A program made the position numbers and the translations under genes. A model generated the notes under the pieces. That model had not been told where the DNA came from. It saw only the letters and a list, made by a program, of their open reading frames with translations, and searched no databases. This document shows, one piece after another, positions 6,892-14,932 of a DNA stretch of 64,000 bases. The DNA is taken from the NCBI GenBank assembly GCA_964627305.1, contig CAZVHP010000002.1:124001-188000 (forward strand), read 5' to 3'. Origin of the DNA: WJKG01 sp964627305. Lineage in GTDB: Bacteria; Zixibacteria; MSB-5A5; GN15; FEB-12. Each line of letters starts with the position of its first letter. Position 1 is the stretch's first letter.

Positions 6892-9211
6892 GGCAGTGAA
6901 ACCGACACCTGACGACACGGTGCAACGGCTCAGTCTGAAGGTTTCCGGACGGGTACAGGGGGTGGGCTTCCGGCCCTTCGTGTATCGCCTGGCGCAGCGT
7001 CATGGCCTGACGGGATCGGTGCGCAATTGCTCTTCCGGTGTCATCATTGACATTCAGGGTGGCGGGGAGCAACTTGACGGGTTTCAGCGTCTGCTGCGCG
7101 CCGAACAACCGCCGCAGGCCGATATTCAGTCGGTGGTAACCGAGGTGTTGCCGCCTGACGGATTCCGGGAGTTCAGTATTGTCACGAGTACTCCCGACCA
7201 GTCGACCCGGCCGGTCATCACTCCGGATCTGGCGATGTGTGACGACTGCCGGCAAGAGGTGCTTGATCCGGCCGATCGCCGCTATCGGTATCCTTTCACC
7301 AACTGCACTAACTGTGGTCCCCGCTATTCGATCATCGATGGTTTGCCGTATGATCGGGAACGAACAACCATGCGCGGATTCGTCATGTGTCCCGAGTGTG
7401 AGGCGGAATACCGTGATCCGCTGAATCGCCGTTTCCATGCTCAGCCGAATGCCTGTCCCGTGTGCGGTCCGCAGGTGCGGCTGCTTGATGCGACCCGGCG
7501 GGCCATTGGCGAGCGGGATGAGGCACTATCGGGTGCAGCAGGGGCACTTCGCGAGGGGCGCGTTGTGGCGCTCAAGGGATTGGGTGGGTACCAGTTGCTG
7601 GTCGATGCCCGCGATGAGCGGGCGGTGCAGCGTCTGCGAGAGCGCAAGGCGCGGCCGGAGAAACCCCTGGCGGTGATGTATCCCACGCTCGAGATGGTGC
7701 GCCGGCACTGCCGGGTGTCGCCGGTTTCAAAGCAGTGGCTGATTTCGTCCGTGGCGCCGATTGTGCTGCTGCCCATGAAGACAGAAGACGTCGACATGAC
7801 CGACCAACCGTGTGAGTATGTATGTTGCGGGGTCGGGATGCTCGGTGTCATGCTGCCATATACGCCGTTGCATCTGCTTTTGCTGAATGATCTGGGGTTT
7901 CCGGTTGTGGCGACGAGTGGCAACCGCAGCGGCGATCCCATTTGTGTCGATGATGAGGCAGCGCTGCATGAACTGGGGGATATCGCTGATGTGTTCCTGA
8001 TGCACAACCGCCCGATCGGTCGGCCGGTTGATGACTCGGTTGTGCGCGTGGTCGGTGATCGCGCTGTTGTATTCCGTCTGGCGCGGGGGTTGGCGCCGTG
8101 TGTGGTGCCATCGCCGATGGCCGAAAAGCCCCTGCTGGCGGCCGGGGGGCATACCAAGAATGCGTTTGTTCTGGCCGACCGGGGAAGCATAGTGCTGAGT
8201 CAGCACATGGGCGACCTTGATTCGTCGCTATCGCGACGCAATTTCCGTGTCAGTGTCGACGATCTCGCTCGTCTGTATGGGTGCGCGCCTGCTGCGGTCG
8301 CTTGTGATATGCACCCTGACTACTTCACGAGCGGATATGCGGCAGACAGGGGCGTCGCAGTTCCTGTGCAGCATCATTTGGCTCATGTGATGGCGGTAAT
8401 GGCTGAGCACTCACTGGAGGGTCCGGTGACAGGTATGTCGTGGGATGGAACCGGATTTGGGGAGGATGGCAGCATCTGGGGAGGCGAGGCGTTCGTGGTG
8501 GAAGGTACGAGCTGTCGGCGGGTCGCCAGTCTGCGTCAGTTTCTCCTGCCGGGGGGGGAGCGAGCGGTGCGCGATCCGCGCCGGGCGGGTTTCGGTCTGC
8601 TGTATGCTCATTGCGGCATAGACTATCTTGACATGTTACCACCGTCTTTGAGGGGCGCGATGTACGCAGAGGAGATGGTGCTTCTTCACAGCATGCTCAA
8701 GCGTGAGGTGAACTGCCCGCACACCAGCAGCGTCGGTCGGCTGTTTGACGCCGTTGCCGCGCTTCTGGGTGTGTTCTCACGCGAAAGCACTTTTGAGGGT
8801 CAGGCGGCGATGATGCTGGAGGCTGCTGCAGACAGGTCATCTGACAGCCGGATTATGCCATTCCGACTGGTTGAAACGGGTGAGCAATCGCCGGTTCGGG
8901 TGGACTGGGGGCCAATGCTTGATTGTCTGTTGACGGAGTGCGACCATGAAGGCCGGGTTGCCGATCTGGCCAGGCGGTTTCACAGCACGCTCGCGCAGGT
9001 GGCGGTCGAGATTGTCAGGCGCGCCGGTATCGGAGCGGTTGTGTTGGGCGGGGGATGCTTCCAGAACGCTTTGCTGCTGAGTATGTGCGAACAGCGGCTG
9101 CGACACGAGGGTTATTCTGTGTATGTCGCTGAGCGAGTTCCGGCGAACGACGGCGGTCTGGCGGTGGGGCAGGCAATGGCGGCGGCGAGACAATTACAGA
9201 GAAAGGGATGA
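6863..9211 (+). CDS. hypF: Carbamoyltransferase HypF
   Basis: 782 residues, full length. Domains in order: acylphosphatase (about 20-112, VQGVGFRPFVYRLA), two zinc fingers (C126/C129 with C148/C151 and C176/C179 with C198/C201), YrdC-like domain (about 215-400, RPEKPLAVMYPT), and Kae1-like carbamoyltransferase (HHLAHVMAVMAEH; VLGGGCFQNALL near the end). HypF makes the carbamoyl group that becomes the cyanide ligands of the NiFe-site iron and passes it to HypE. The start is ATG 6863 or ATG 6869, both within the 3' end of the endopeptidase gene. Confidence 0.96.
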   Translation: MTMRSPGQHKAVKPTPDDTVQRLSLKVSGRVQGVGFRPFVYRLAQRHGLTGSVRNCSSGVIIDIQGGGEQLDGFQRLLRAEQPPQADIQSVVTEVLPPDGFREFSIVTSTPDQSTRPVITPDLAMCDDCRQEVLDPADRRYRYPFTNCTNCGPRYSIIDGLPYDRERTTMRGFVMCPECEAEYRDPLNRRFHAQPNACPVCGPQVRLLDATRRAIGERDEALSGAAGALREGRVVALKGLGGYQLLVDARDERAVQRLRERKARPEKPLAVMYPTLEMVRRHCRVSPVSKQWLISSVAPIVLLPMKTEDVDMTDQPCEYVCCGVGMLGVMLPYTPLHLLLLNDLGFPVVATSGNRSGDPICVDDEAALHELGDIADVFLMHNRPIGRPVDDSVVRVVGDRAVVFRLARGLAPCVVPSPMAEKPLLAAGGHTKNAFVLADRGSIVLSQHMGDLDSSLSRRNFRVSVDDLARLYGCAPAAVACDMHPDYFTSGYAADRGVAVPVQHHLAHVMAVMAEHSLEGPVTGMSWDGTGFGEDGSIWGGEAFVVEGTSCRRVASLRQFLLPGGERAVRDPRRAGFGLLYAHCGIDYLDMLPPSLRGAMYAEEMVLLHSMLKREVNCPHTSSVGRLFDAVAALLGVFSRESTFEGQAAMMLEAAADRSSDSRIMPFRLVETGEQSPVRVDWGPMLDCLLTECDHEGRVADLARRFHSTLAQVAVEIVRRAGIGAVVLGGGCFQNALLLSMCEQRLRHEGYSVYVAERVPANDGGLAVGQAMAAARQLQRKG

Positions 9212-9215
9212 CGGC

Positions 9216-9473
9216 ATGTGCCTTGCTGTTCCGGGAAAGATAGTCAGCATCGAGTCCGAGGGGGGCATCACGCGCTGCGGACGGGTTGAATTCGAGGGCG
9301 TTGTCCGTGAAGTGAATCTGAGCTGTGTGCCTGAGTCAGCGCCGGGCGACTATGTGCTGGTTCATGCCGGTGTGGCCATTGGTCGACTGGATGAGGGTGA
9401 GGCGAAGCGCACGCTGGCGCTGTTGCGGGAATTGATCGAATCGGCCCGGGAGGGGGGACATGAGGCATCTTAG
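9216..9473 (+). CDS. hypC: Hydrogenase assembly chaperone HypC
   Basis: 85 residues beginning MCLAVPGKIVSI, the family N-terminus in which Cys2 is essential. This fixes the start at ATG 9216, four bases after the hypF stop. HypC carries the Fe(CN)2CO unit with HypD and delivers it to the large subunit. The 3' end overlaps hypD by 14 bases. Confidence 0.95.
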   Translation: MCLAVPGKIVSIESEGGITRCGRVEFEGVVREVNLSCVPESAPGDYVLVHAGVAIGRLDEGEAKRTLALLRELIESAREGGHEAS

Positions 9474-10572
9474 CGAGTATCGCGATGCGTCCTTGTTGCG
9501 GGGGCTTGTGGCCCGGTTGCAAGGCGCAACGCACAGACCGTACCGGATTATGGAAGTGTGCGGCGGGCAGACGAATACTATTGTCAGGTACGGGCTGGAC
9601 CAGTGCCTTGCGCCGCATGTGACGCTGTTGCACGGCCCCGGTTGTCCGGTGTGTGTCACACCGGCAAGCTATCTCGATGCTGCGCGGCAGCTGGCGATGC
9701 GACCCGAGGTTGTGTTGTGCTCTTTCGGAGATATGCTGCGTGTCCCCGGATCAGAGGGTACGCTGCTCGACTGCAAGTCTGCCGGAGCGGATGTACGGAC
9801 ATTGTATTCACCCCTTGACGCCCTGAAGCTGGCGCGTTCGCTGCCGGACAAGCAGGTCGTGTTCTTCTCAATCGGGTTTGAGACCACCGCTCCATTGACA
9901 GCTCTGGCGGTACTGCAGGCGGCTGAGGCCAGCCAGCCCAATTTCTCGGTGCTGTGTGCACATGTGACGATACCGCCGGCCATCTTCGTCATACTGCAGT
10001 CAGCGGAGGTACAGATCGACGCCCTGCTGGCTCCGGGGCATGTGTGTACGGTTACCGGGACGCAGGAATACGAGCGGCTGTCGCTTGAGTTCGGGGTGCC
10101 GATCGTGGTCACCGGCTTCGAGCCGGCAGACATTCTGCAGGGAGTCTGGAGTGCTATCCGGTGTCTGGAGGATGCCCGCGCCGGGGTGATCATGCAGTAT
10201 TCGCGGGCGGTGACGCCTGAAGGCAACCTGCAGGCGCAGCGTTTGATACAGCGCGTTCTCACGGTGACTGATCGCGAATGGCGGGGCCTTGGGGTTATCC
10301 CATCCAGCGGGTTGAACCTCTCGCCACAGTTCGCCGGGTATGATGCCTGCCGGCGTTTTGCTCTGAGGCTGGAATCCGGCTCTGAGCCGGGCGGCTACTG
10401 TGCGCGAGTTCTGCGGGGGAACCTGGCACCGTGCGACTGTCCGAAGTTCCTCAAAGAATGCACCGCAGAGCATCCCCTTGGTGCTCCGATGGTATCATCC
10501 GAGGGTGCCTGTGCCGCCTATATGCAGTACTCGCGTTCGATGCACCCATTCGGTGATCTCGGTGGTGCGTAA
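9460..10572 (+). CDS. hypD: Hydrogenase formation protein HypD
   Basis: 370 residues. Conserved cysteine motifs: MEVCGGQTNTIVRYGL (C34), LLHGPGCPVCVTP (C62, C65) and a C-terminal 4Fe-4S set (YCARVLRGNLAPCDCPKFLKEC is the region near 309-330). GFETTAP is also conserved. HypD is the scaffold on which the iron centre with its CN and CO ligands is built, together with HypC and HypE. The start overlaps hypC. Confidence 0.95.
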   Translation: MRHLSEYRDASLLRGLVARLQGATHRPYRIMEVCGGQTNTIVRYGLDQCLAPHVTLLHGPGCPVCVTPASYLDAARQLAMRPEVVLCSFGDMLRVPGSEGTLLDCKSAGADVRTLYSPLDALKLARSLPDKQVVFFSIGFETTAPLTALAVLQAAEASQPNFSVLCAHVTIPPAIFVILQSAEVQIDALLAPGHVCTVTGTQEYERLSLEFGVPIVVTGFEPADILQGVWSAIRCLEDARAGVIMQYSRAVTPEGNLQAQRLIQRVLTVTDREWRGLGVIPSSGLNLSPQFAGYDACRRFALRLESGSEPGGYCARVLRGNLAPCDCPKFLKECTAEHPLGAPMVSSEGACAAYMQYSRSMHPFGDLGGA

Positions 10573-10593
10573 CACAAGCAGCGAGGATCTCTT

Positions 10594-11622
10594 GTGACAA
10601 GCAATTCCGAAGCGGACAAGTCAGTGATCCAGCTTGCCCACGGCGGCGGTGGCCGAATGATGAACCGGCTGATACAGGATGTATTCGCTGAGGCGTTTCG
10701 CCATCCTGACTATGACAACGCTAATGACGCCGCTCTGCTGCCGTGGCAGACGCCTGACATGGTGATGACGACCGACTCCTTCGTCGTGAATCCGCTGTTC
10801 TTCCCGGGCGGTGATATCGGCACGCTGGCGGTGAACGGCACGGTCAACGACCTGGCCATGCGGGCCGCCAGGCCGCGGTATCTGAGTGTCGGTTTTATCA
10901 TTGAGGAAGGGTGCCCGGTAGAGACGGTGCGTCGCGTGGCGCAGTCGATGCGGGCGGCTGCCGATACTGCCGACGTGGTTGTGGTCACCGGTGATACCAA
11001 GGTCGTGGAACGCGGGCACGGTCATGGTCTCTATGTCAACACGGCCGGGGTTGGGTGTATCGAGCACGACCTTCGGGTGGGGCCACGACATGTCCGGCCG
11101 GGAGATGCCATCGTGCTCAGCGGTGATATTGGTCGTCACGGCATCGCAGTGCTTGCCTCGCGTGAGGAGCTGGCCCTGGAGACACCGATCAAGAGCGACT
11201 GTGCGCCACTGGCGGCTGATGTGCTGGCACTGGTGCGGGCCGGGCTGGAGCTGCATTGCCTTCGCGATCTCACCCGGGGTGGCCTGGCCAGTGGTCTGGT
11301 GGAGCTGAGTGAGGCATCGGGGCTGGCATTTGTATTGCAGGAGGAGGCAATCGCCGTGGATGGTGTGGTTGCGGCCGCGTGCGAAGTGCTCGGGCTTAGT
11401 CCTTTGTATGTGGCCAATGAAGGGAGGTTTGTCGTGTTTCTGCCGGCCGATCAGGCCGGCAGGGCCATTGAGCTGCTCGCTCAGCGCAATCCGGGGGTGC
11501 AACCGTCGATCATTGGGGAAGTTGTTGACCGACGCGAGGCGGTGGTAATCGCCCGCAGTGCCCTGGGCATGGAGCGCGTGATCGATATGCTCAGCGGTGA
11601 GCAGTTACCGCGGATCTGCTGA
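10594..11622 (+). CDS. hypE: Carbamoyl dehydratase HypE
   Basis: 342 residues from a GTG start. It has AIR-synthase/PurM-like architecture with the nucleotide-binding stretch LAHGGGGRMMNRLI near the N-terminus and VVTGDTKVVERG in the middle. It ends exactly in PRIC: the C-terminal Cys342 is the residue that is carbamoylated by HypF and dehydrated to a thiocyanate. It is the last gene of the hydB-hypE operon. The convergent hypB begins only 15 bases beyond. Confidence 0.95.
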   Translation: MTSNSEADKSVIQLAHGGGGRMMNRLIQDVFAEAFRHPDYDNANDAALLPWQTPDMVMTTDSFVVNPLFFPGGDIGTLAVNGTVNDLAMRAARPRYLSVGFIIEEGCPVETVRRVAQSMRAAADTADVVVVTGDTKVVERGHGHGLYVNTAGVGCIEHDLRVGPRHVRPGDAIVLSGDIGRHGIAVLASREELALETPIKSDCAPLAADVLALVRAGLELHCLRDLTRGGLASGLVELSEASGLAFVLQEEAIAVDGVVAAACEVLGLSPLYVANEGRFVVFLPADQAGRAIELLAQRNPGVQPSIIGEVVDRREAVVIARSALGMERVIDMLSGEQLPRIC

Positions 11623-11637
11623 GTAAGAACGGGCGCG

Positions 11638-12315
11638 CTATCTTCCCGAGCGCTTTTGCTTGAGCGATCGATGCAGCCAGTCAAACCAGGCTTCCAGCCC
11701 CTTGCCGCTGCGGCAGGAAAGCTCCATTATACCCAGCTCGCCGTTGATGCTGAGGGCATTGTTCTTCACCGTTTCCAGAGAGAAGTCCGAGAGTCCCAGA
11801 AGATCGATCTTGTTGATGACCATGGCTGAGGAGCGGCGAAACATGGCTGGGTACTTAAGTGGTTTGTCATCTCCCTCGGTACAGCTGATCAGGACGACCT
11901 TGGCGTCCTCCCCGAGATCCCAACTGGAGGGGCAGACCAGGTTACCGACATTCTCAATGAACAGGACATCCAGTGCTTCCAGATCAAGCTGCTCTGTCGC
12001 ACGGGTAACCATGCTGGCGTCGAGATGACAGGCGCCCCCGGTCGTTATGGCCTGAACGATTGTTCCGCCGGCAGCTTGTAGCCGGCGGGCGTCATTGTCG
12101 GTCTGGACATCGCCGGCGATAACGCCGATGCGCAGTGATGGTTGCAGCGTTCCGAGGGTGGCCTCCAGCAGGCTGGTCTTGCCGGATCCGGGTGAGCTGA
12201 CCAGATTCAGGGTCAGGATGCCGCGTTCTGCAAACTCTGTGCGCAGTTTACTGGCCAGTTGATCGTTCTCCGACAGCACTTTCTTCTGTACCTGGATGTT
12301 CCGCTCAGCAGACAT
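11638..12315 (-). CDS. hypB: Nickel-insertion GTPase HypB
   Basis: 225 residues. G-domain P-loop at about 41-48 (SSPGSGKTSLLE), metal-site motif GGACHLDA (C96, H97), and the switch and base-recognition regions FIENVGNLVCP and INKIDLLG. The N-terminus starts directly with the helix before the G-domain, so the histidine-rich nickel store and the CxxCGC motif of some HypBs are missing. It drives Ni delivery to HydA together with HypA. It lies six bases after hypA on the same strand and is convergent with hypE. Confidence 0.95.
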   Translation of the reverse strand: MSAERNIQVQKKVLSENDQLASKLRTEFAERGILTLNLVSSPGSGKTSLLEATLGTLQPSLRIGVIAGDVQTDNDARRLQAAGGTIVQAITTGGACHLDASMVTRATEQLDLEALDVLFIENVGNLVCPSSWDLGEDAKVVLISCTEGDDKPLKYPAMFRRSSAMVINKIDLLGLSDFSLETVKNNALSINGELGIMELSCRSGKGLEAWFDWLHRSLKQKRSGR

Positions 12316-12321
12316 GGTAGG

Positions 12322-12678
12322 CTACTCCGTATCAGGATCATTGATGGTGAACGAGGCGATTTCGATTTCCTGTCCGCTTGTCAGGTCGATTGCGACAGAT
12401 TGGCAATCGGGACAGCGAAACAGGAGGTCCACGATTTCGAACTCGTTTGCGCACTGTCGACAGCGGCCGATCAGTGGCACGGTCTGTATTTCGAGCGTCG
12501 CACCTTCCAGCGCGGTGTTGGCAGTGGCGGCAGCCCATGCAAAGGACAGGGCCGAGGGATCGACGCCGCTGAGAACACCGATGCGGACGGTGACATGGCG
12601 GATACGGCTTGGTTTGCGCCGCTGCATTTGTTCTTCGATGGTGTCAGTAATCCGCGTGGCTATCTGCAGTTCGTGCAT
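12322..12678 (-). CDS. hypA: Hydrogenase nickel chaperone HypA
   Basis: 118 residues beginning MHELQIA. His2 must follow the initiator Met because the N-terminus binds nickel, which fixes the start at 12678 although the frame is open to 12735. The zinc site is C73-x2-C76 and C89-x2-C92 (CRQC, CPDC). First gene of a hypAB pair transcribed towards the main hydrogenase operon. I could not find a clear promoter. A small inverted repeat CCCTT-N4-AAGGG (12708-12721) lies 30 bases upstream. Confidence 0.94.
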   Translation of the reverse strand: MHELQIATRITDTIEEQMQRRKPSRIRHVTVRIGVLSGVDPSALSFAWAAATANTALEGATLEIQTVPLIGRCRQCANEFEIVDLLFRCPDCQSVAIDLTSGQEIEIASFTINDPDTE

Positions 12679-13098
12679 ACGCAGGGCTTTCGGTTCTTCG
12701 GACGGGACCCTTGTCAAAGGGAGAATGTAACACATGTTGCCGCCGGGCCAAGTGACGAATGCCGGTGGTTGTGCAGTTTCCTCGTCCGATCAGCCCGGAA
12801 TGGCTGAACCGGGATGAGTTCATCCGGGCGGGTTTGTTCCGAAGGTGGTTAAGGCGTTGGCTGTCAACTGGGTGGAGGGCACGATTCGAGGGCAGGTTTT
12901 CGTGAAGGTAGCGATATGATCCGTTGCAGCCGACGGGAAACGACACAATTGAGATGGCGGCCCGGCACCTTGTGGGAGCCTGAAACCCCGGGCGGCCGAA
13001 TGTTGTTCATCACAGCAAAGTCCCCTTACACCATTTTGCCTGTCTGCCGATAAAGGGGAAAAGGAACGCGACGATGCTATGACAATGGAGGTTAGTCT
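12679..13098. other. Intergenic region between hypA and the phosphofructokinase gene
   Basis: 420 bases with no gene I can support. It holds the upstream regions of both divergent genes: the CCCTT/AAGGG inverted repeat at 12708-12721 on the hypA side and GGAGG at 13087-13091 as ribosome-binding site for the phosphofructokinase. TTGTTC (13003) with TTACAC 17 bases on is a weak promoter candidate. Confidence 0.4.
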
Positions 13099-14307
13099 GT
13101 GGCCAATGTGAAGACCAAAAAGGGAGTTATCGGCATTCTTACCGGCGGTGGCGATGTGCCCGGCCTCAATCCGGCTATTCGTGCTGTGACCATTCGTGCT
13201 ATTCGTGAGGGATATCAGGTTATCGGGATACGTCGGGGCTGGGCTGGTGCCGTTGATATCGTCCGCGACAAAGAAGTCGACAACAGCAACAACTACCAGA
13301 TTCTTACTGAAGATATTGTCAACAAGGCTGGCCGCACGGGGGGGACGTTCCTGCACAGCTCCCGGACGCATCCCGGACATGTACGCAAGGAGAATGTTCC
13401 GCAACACTTGCAGCACGAGTACCACGACGAGGTTAATGACCTGACCTCCGAGGTGATCAAGAACCTGGATTTTCTGGGAATTGACTACATGATCCCGATC
13501 GGTGGCGATGACACTCTCAGTTACGGTGTCCGGCTGTATCAGGAGGGCGTCAAGGTGGTGGCGATTCCCAAGACAATGGATAATGATGTCCCCGGCACCG
13601 ACTACTGCATCGGCTTCTCGACCTGTGTCACGCGCACGATCCAGATGACCAACAGCCTGCGCACCTCCGCCGGGTCTCATGAGCGTTTTCTGGTACTGGA
13701 AGTGTTTGGACGTTATGCCGGTTTCACGGCGATGCTGCCGACCATGGCCGGCGCGGCCAACAGGTGTGTGATACCGGAGCACAAATTCGACATTGAGCAC
13801 CTTACTGAGTTGCTGTCCCATGATCGGGCTAACAACCCCAGCCGCTACTCGGTTGTTCTGGTCAGCGAGGGGGCCATGTTCGAAGGGGGCGAGATGGTCT
13901 TCCAGGACGATACGCGTGACGCGTACGGACACGCCAAGCTGGGAGGAATCGGTGATCTGGTGTCGGCTCGGCTGAAAGAGATATCACCGAGATTCAATAA
14001 TGGGAAGCCTATCAGCGCCATCAACCAGAAGCTGGGCTATTTGGTGCGTGGCGGCGATCCTGATGCCATCGACTCCATTGTCCCCATGGCCTATGGCAAT
14101 CTGGCGCTGGATCTGATTCTCGACAGGATCCACGGCCGATTGGTCGTGCTCAAGAACGGCCGTTATGACAATGTGCCTGTCGATGTTGTCACCAGTACCA
14201 AGAAATTTGTAAATGTGGCCAAGCATTATAACACCGATCGTCTGAGACCGCGATACCGAAGTTTCGAGATGCTGCCGTTGTTCATTATGACCAGCGAGCA
14301 GTGTTGA
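13099..14307 (+). CDS. pfp: 6-phosphofructokinase, pyrophosphate-dependent type
   Basis: 402 residues from GTG with GGAGG eight bases upstream. The phosphofructokinase signature GGGDVPGLNPAIR is at 16-28. Two residues that decide the phosphoryl donor are of the PPi type: the active-site loop reads GGDDT (Asp138, where ATP enzymes have Gly) and the next reads PKTMDND (Lys158, where ATP enzymes have Gly). The substrate-binding MxxxGR region is present as VFGRYAGFTAM. By established structure-function rules it should phosphorylate fructose 6-phosphate reversibly with PPi. It is monocistronic and ends at a strong terminator. Confidence 0.88.
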   Translation: MANVKTKKGVIGILTGGGDVPGLNPAIRAVTIRAIREGYQVIGIRRGWAGAVDIVRDKEVDNSNNYQILTEDIVNKAGRTGGTFLHSSRTHPGHVRKENVPQHLQHEYHDEVNDLTSEVIKNLDFLGIDYMIPIGGDDTLSYGVRLYQEGVKVVAIPKTMDNDVPGTDYCIGFSTCVTRTIQMTNSLRTSAGSHERFLVLEVFGRYAGFTAMLPTMAGAANRCVIPEHKFDIEHLTELLSHDRANNPSRYSVVLVSEGAMFEGGEMVFQDDTRDAYGHAKLGGIGDLVSARLKEISPRFNNGKPISAINQKLGYLVRGGDPDAIDSIVPMAYGNLALDLILDRIHGRLVVLKNGRYDNVPVDVVTSTKKFVNVAKHYNTDRLRPRYRSFEMLPLFIMTSEQC

Positions 14308-14332
14308 GGCGGCCTCATTCGAAGAAATGAAC

Positions 14333-14360
14333 GGCCGGATTGGTTTTCCAATCCGGCCTT
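14333..14360 (+). terminator. Terminator after the phosphofructokinase gene
   Basis: A perfect 11-bp stem (GGCCGGATTGG at 14333-14343 with its complement at 14348-14358) and a TTTT loop, 25 bases after the stop codon. The T-tract is short, but the stem is strong. An outer GAAG/CTTC pairing can extend it. Confidence 0.75.
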
Positions 14361-14397
14361 CTTCGTGTGGCGCACTTGCCGCATGTCACGGTCCTTT

Positions 14398-14892
14398 CTA
14401 TGCTCGTATGGTCTGTCCCCAGCGCCTGTGGATGACATCGGCAAGAGGAAGCCTGACATATCGTGGTAAGCAAGTGTGCCGTGTGCGGCAGGTCAGGAAG
14501 AGGTGCTTGTGTTCGAGCAGATTGAAAGCGGCTGTTACATCCCACAGGGGGGGCACCACGAGCGTTATGTTGCAGCCAATCCGCTGCAGTTCCTCGAAGA
14601 ACAGGCGGGGATCATCGACATGCTCCATAGTGTGTGAGCACAGAATGGAATCGAACTGCTGATCGTTGAAGGGCAAGCTGTAAATGCAGTCGATCAGTAC
14701 GAACTGCGGTAGCTGGGTGTGCTGCACGATGTCTGCGTTGGTGCCTCCACCATCGGTGACGCCGCAGCAGATGTTCAAGTCCCAGGTTCGGCTTTGCAGG
14801 ATGCGGTTCTTGAGTCAGCCGTAGCTGAGCAGATTGGTCAGCTTCACGAAGATAAGCAGGCAGAGAATGACTAACACGACAACTGAGAGCAC
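14398..14892 (-). pseudogene. SAM-dependent methyltransferase-like gene interrupted by an in-frame TGA
   Basis: The visible C-terminal 126 residues show methyltransferase (type 11) features: a motif-I-like DLNICCGVTDGGG, then FDSILCSHTMEHVDDP and ITLVVPPLWD. The same frame continues upstream through TGA at 14817-14815 into a hydrophobic N-terminal segment (VVVLVILCLLIFVKLTNLL). That segment starts at GTG 14892 with AGGAAAGGA before it, 40 bases after the glycosyltransferase gene. The stop falls between SYG and LKNRI, where one codon (TGG, Trp, would be one base away) is expected. Either a nonsense mutation, a sequencing error, or restart at TTG 14778. Function as a membrane-anchored methyltransferase of a glycan cluster is inference. 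Confidence 0.6.
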
Positions 14893-14932
14893 GGCAGTTC
14901 CTTTCCTTATCGTAGGGCTGATTTCTCAGGGT

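Noticed and set aside
10621..11502. Long open frame of 293 codons antisense to hypE
   Set aside because: It is a mirror of the high-GC codon pattern of hypE, has no ribosome-binding site and no recognisable protein features. Similar antisense frames occur opposite hydB (2077-2787), ppk1 (20846-21715) and the tmcD-hmcE junction (32721-33518).
12259..12807. Open frame of 182 codons opposite hypA and the start of hypB
   Set aside because: It lies almost wholly antisense to well-identified hypA/hypB and encodes nothing recognisable.
14815..14817. Selenocysteine or recoded TGA in the methyltransferase
   Set aside because: No stem-loop resembling a bacterial SECIS element stands out directly downstream, the family has no known selenoprotein, and TGA serves as a normal stop in many genes here. 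Nonsense mutation or sequence error is simpler.
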